A DNA stretch of 5,419 bases from an uncultured Lachnospiraceae bacterium. GTDB lineage: Bacteria; Bacillota_A; Clostridia; Lachnospirales; Lachnospiraceae. A program made the position numbers and the translations under genes. The notes below the pieces were generated by a model, which saw only the letters and a program-made list of their open reading frames with translations, was not told the DNA's origin and searched no databases. The stretch spans positions 1 through 5,419 of the forward strand of contig CADBNA010000465.1 in the NCBI GenBank assembly GCA_902795835.1, in the 5' to 3' direction. Below, piece after piece: positions 5,334 through 5,419 of the stretch (within the stretch, counting starts at the first letter, position 1; each line of letters begins with the position of its first letter).

Positions 5334-5419
5334 GTGAAGCCTCACACGACTAAAGTCGCGTGCTTCCTATTGCCTGCCTTGCGGCAGGTTCCCTTTTAGA
5401 GGGATCGGACTGCCTTTCC
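5334..5419 (-). mobile_element. Right end of an IS200/IS605-like (tnpB) element with omega-RNA-like hairpins, partial
   Basis: Read on the minus strand, three hairpins follow one another. CCCT/AGGG (5400-5403 with 5391-5394) closes a 5-base loop. CCTGCC/GGCAGG (5383-5388 with 5373-5378) closes a GCAA tetraloop. CACGCGAC/GTCGTGTG (5355-5362 with 5343-5350, one G-T pair) closes a TTTA loop and is flanked by GAAG (5363-5366) pairing with CTTC (5336-5339) across an AGG bulge. A subterminal imperfect hairpin ending in GAGGCTTCAC resembles the right end of IS605-family elements carrying tnpB. In that family the right end is also the scaffold of the omega RNA (reRNA) that guides TnpB. The boundary probably lies near 5334; I infer it from the hairpin and cannot see the left end or the enzyme gene. 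Confidence 0.65.
5350..5418 (-). CDS. Possible C-terminal tail of TnpB (partial, begins outside the window)
   Basis: One minus frame is open from the window edge for 22 codons, ending KREPAARQAIGSTRL and then TAG. The stop lies in the loop of the terminal hairpin, which is where tnpB genes of IS605-type elements often stop. A second minus frame is open to a TAG near 5369, so the assignment is tentative. None of the diagnostic TnpB motifs (RuvC acids, zinc ribbon) can be seen, since they would lie to the right of the window. Confidence 0.3.
   Translation of the reverse strand, partial: ERQSDPSKREPAARQAIGSTRL

Noticed and set aside
5336..5366. Terminal hairpin as a rho-independent terminator
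   Set aside because: No T-run follows it on either strand. The bulged subterminal structure and the neighbouring hairpins fit an IS605-type right end better.
1..5419. CRISPR array, tRNA or rRNA genes
   Set aside because: No regularly spaced repeats were seen, and no cloverleaf with a TTC-containing T-loop or rRNA-like conserved stretch was recognised on either strand.

Overview
This window looks like chromosomal DNA of a gut-type Clostridia (Lachnospiraceae-like). The evidence is AAGGAG/AGGAGG ribosome binding sites, an oligopeptide/nickel-type ABC ATPase pair of the form common in Firmicutes, a GGGGACAGGT-type palindrome of the kind scattered through Clostridia genomes, and an IS200/IS605-like element end. 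The taxonomic call is an inference from style, not from a marker gene. Every protein-coding gene I can support is on the minus strand, so the window reads right to left.

Right edge (5334-5419): the 3' end of an apparent IS200/IS605-family tnpB element, with three consecutive hairpins like the scaffold of an omega (reRNA) guide RNA. Its boundary lies about 80 bases upstream of the next gene. Positions 3961-5253: a fusion of an LCMT/TcmP-like O-methyltransferase with a C-terminal STAS (anti-sigma-factor antagonist) domain. Twenty-one bases later, 2980-3939: a DUF3089 alpha/beta hydrolase with a GHSQGS nucleophile elbow. These two are spaced as an operon, and together they are the most unusual unit here.

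Centre (1215-2930): the tail of a dipeptide/nickel-type ABC importer operon. It holds a wrecked inner-membrane permease (N-terminus gone, plus a large in-frame internal deletion that joins the middle of the membrane domain to the extreme C-terminus). This is followed by two intact ATPase genes, OppD/NikD-like and OppF/NikE-like, overlapping by ATGA. The solute-binding protein, the other permease and most of this permease are absent, so the hydrolase abuts the remains of a broken operon. The G+C content changes across that boundary.

Left part: a compound palindrome (1166-1210, REP/RAYT-like) follows the second ATPase, then a class I SAM-dependent methyltransferase (374-1138). Positions 1-373 contain no gene I can defend; they carry a perfect tandem dodecamer, a short hairpin and a stop-free minus frame without a recognisable start.

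Functionally, the ATPases and the small methyltransferase resemble the end of a metal/peptide uptake cluster that can no longer work from this locus alone. The methyltransferase-STAS protein plus hydrolase could be a separate regulatory or modification module. That interpretation is a hypothesis.
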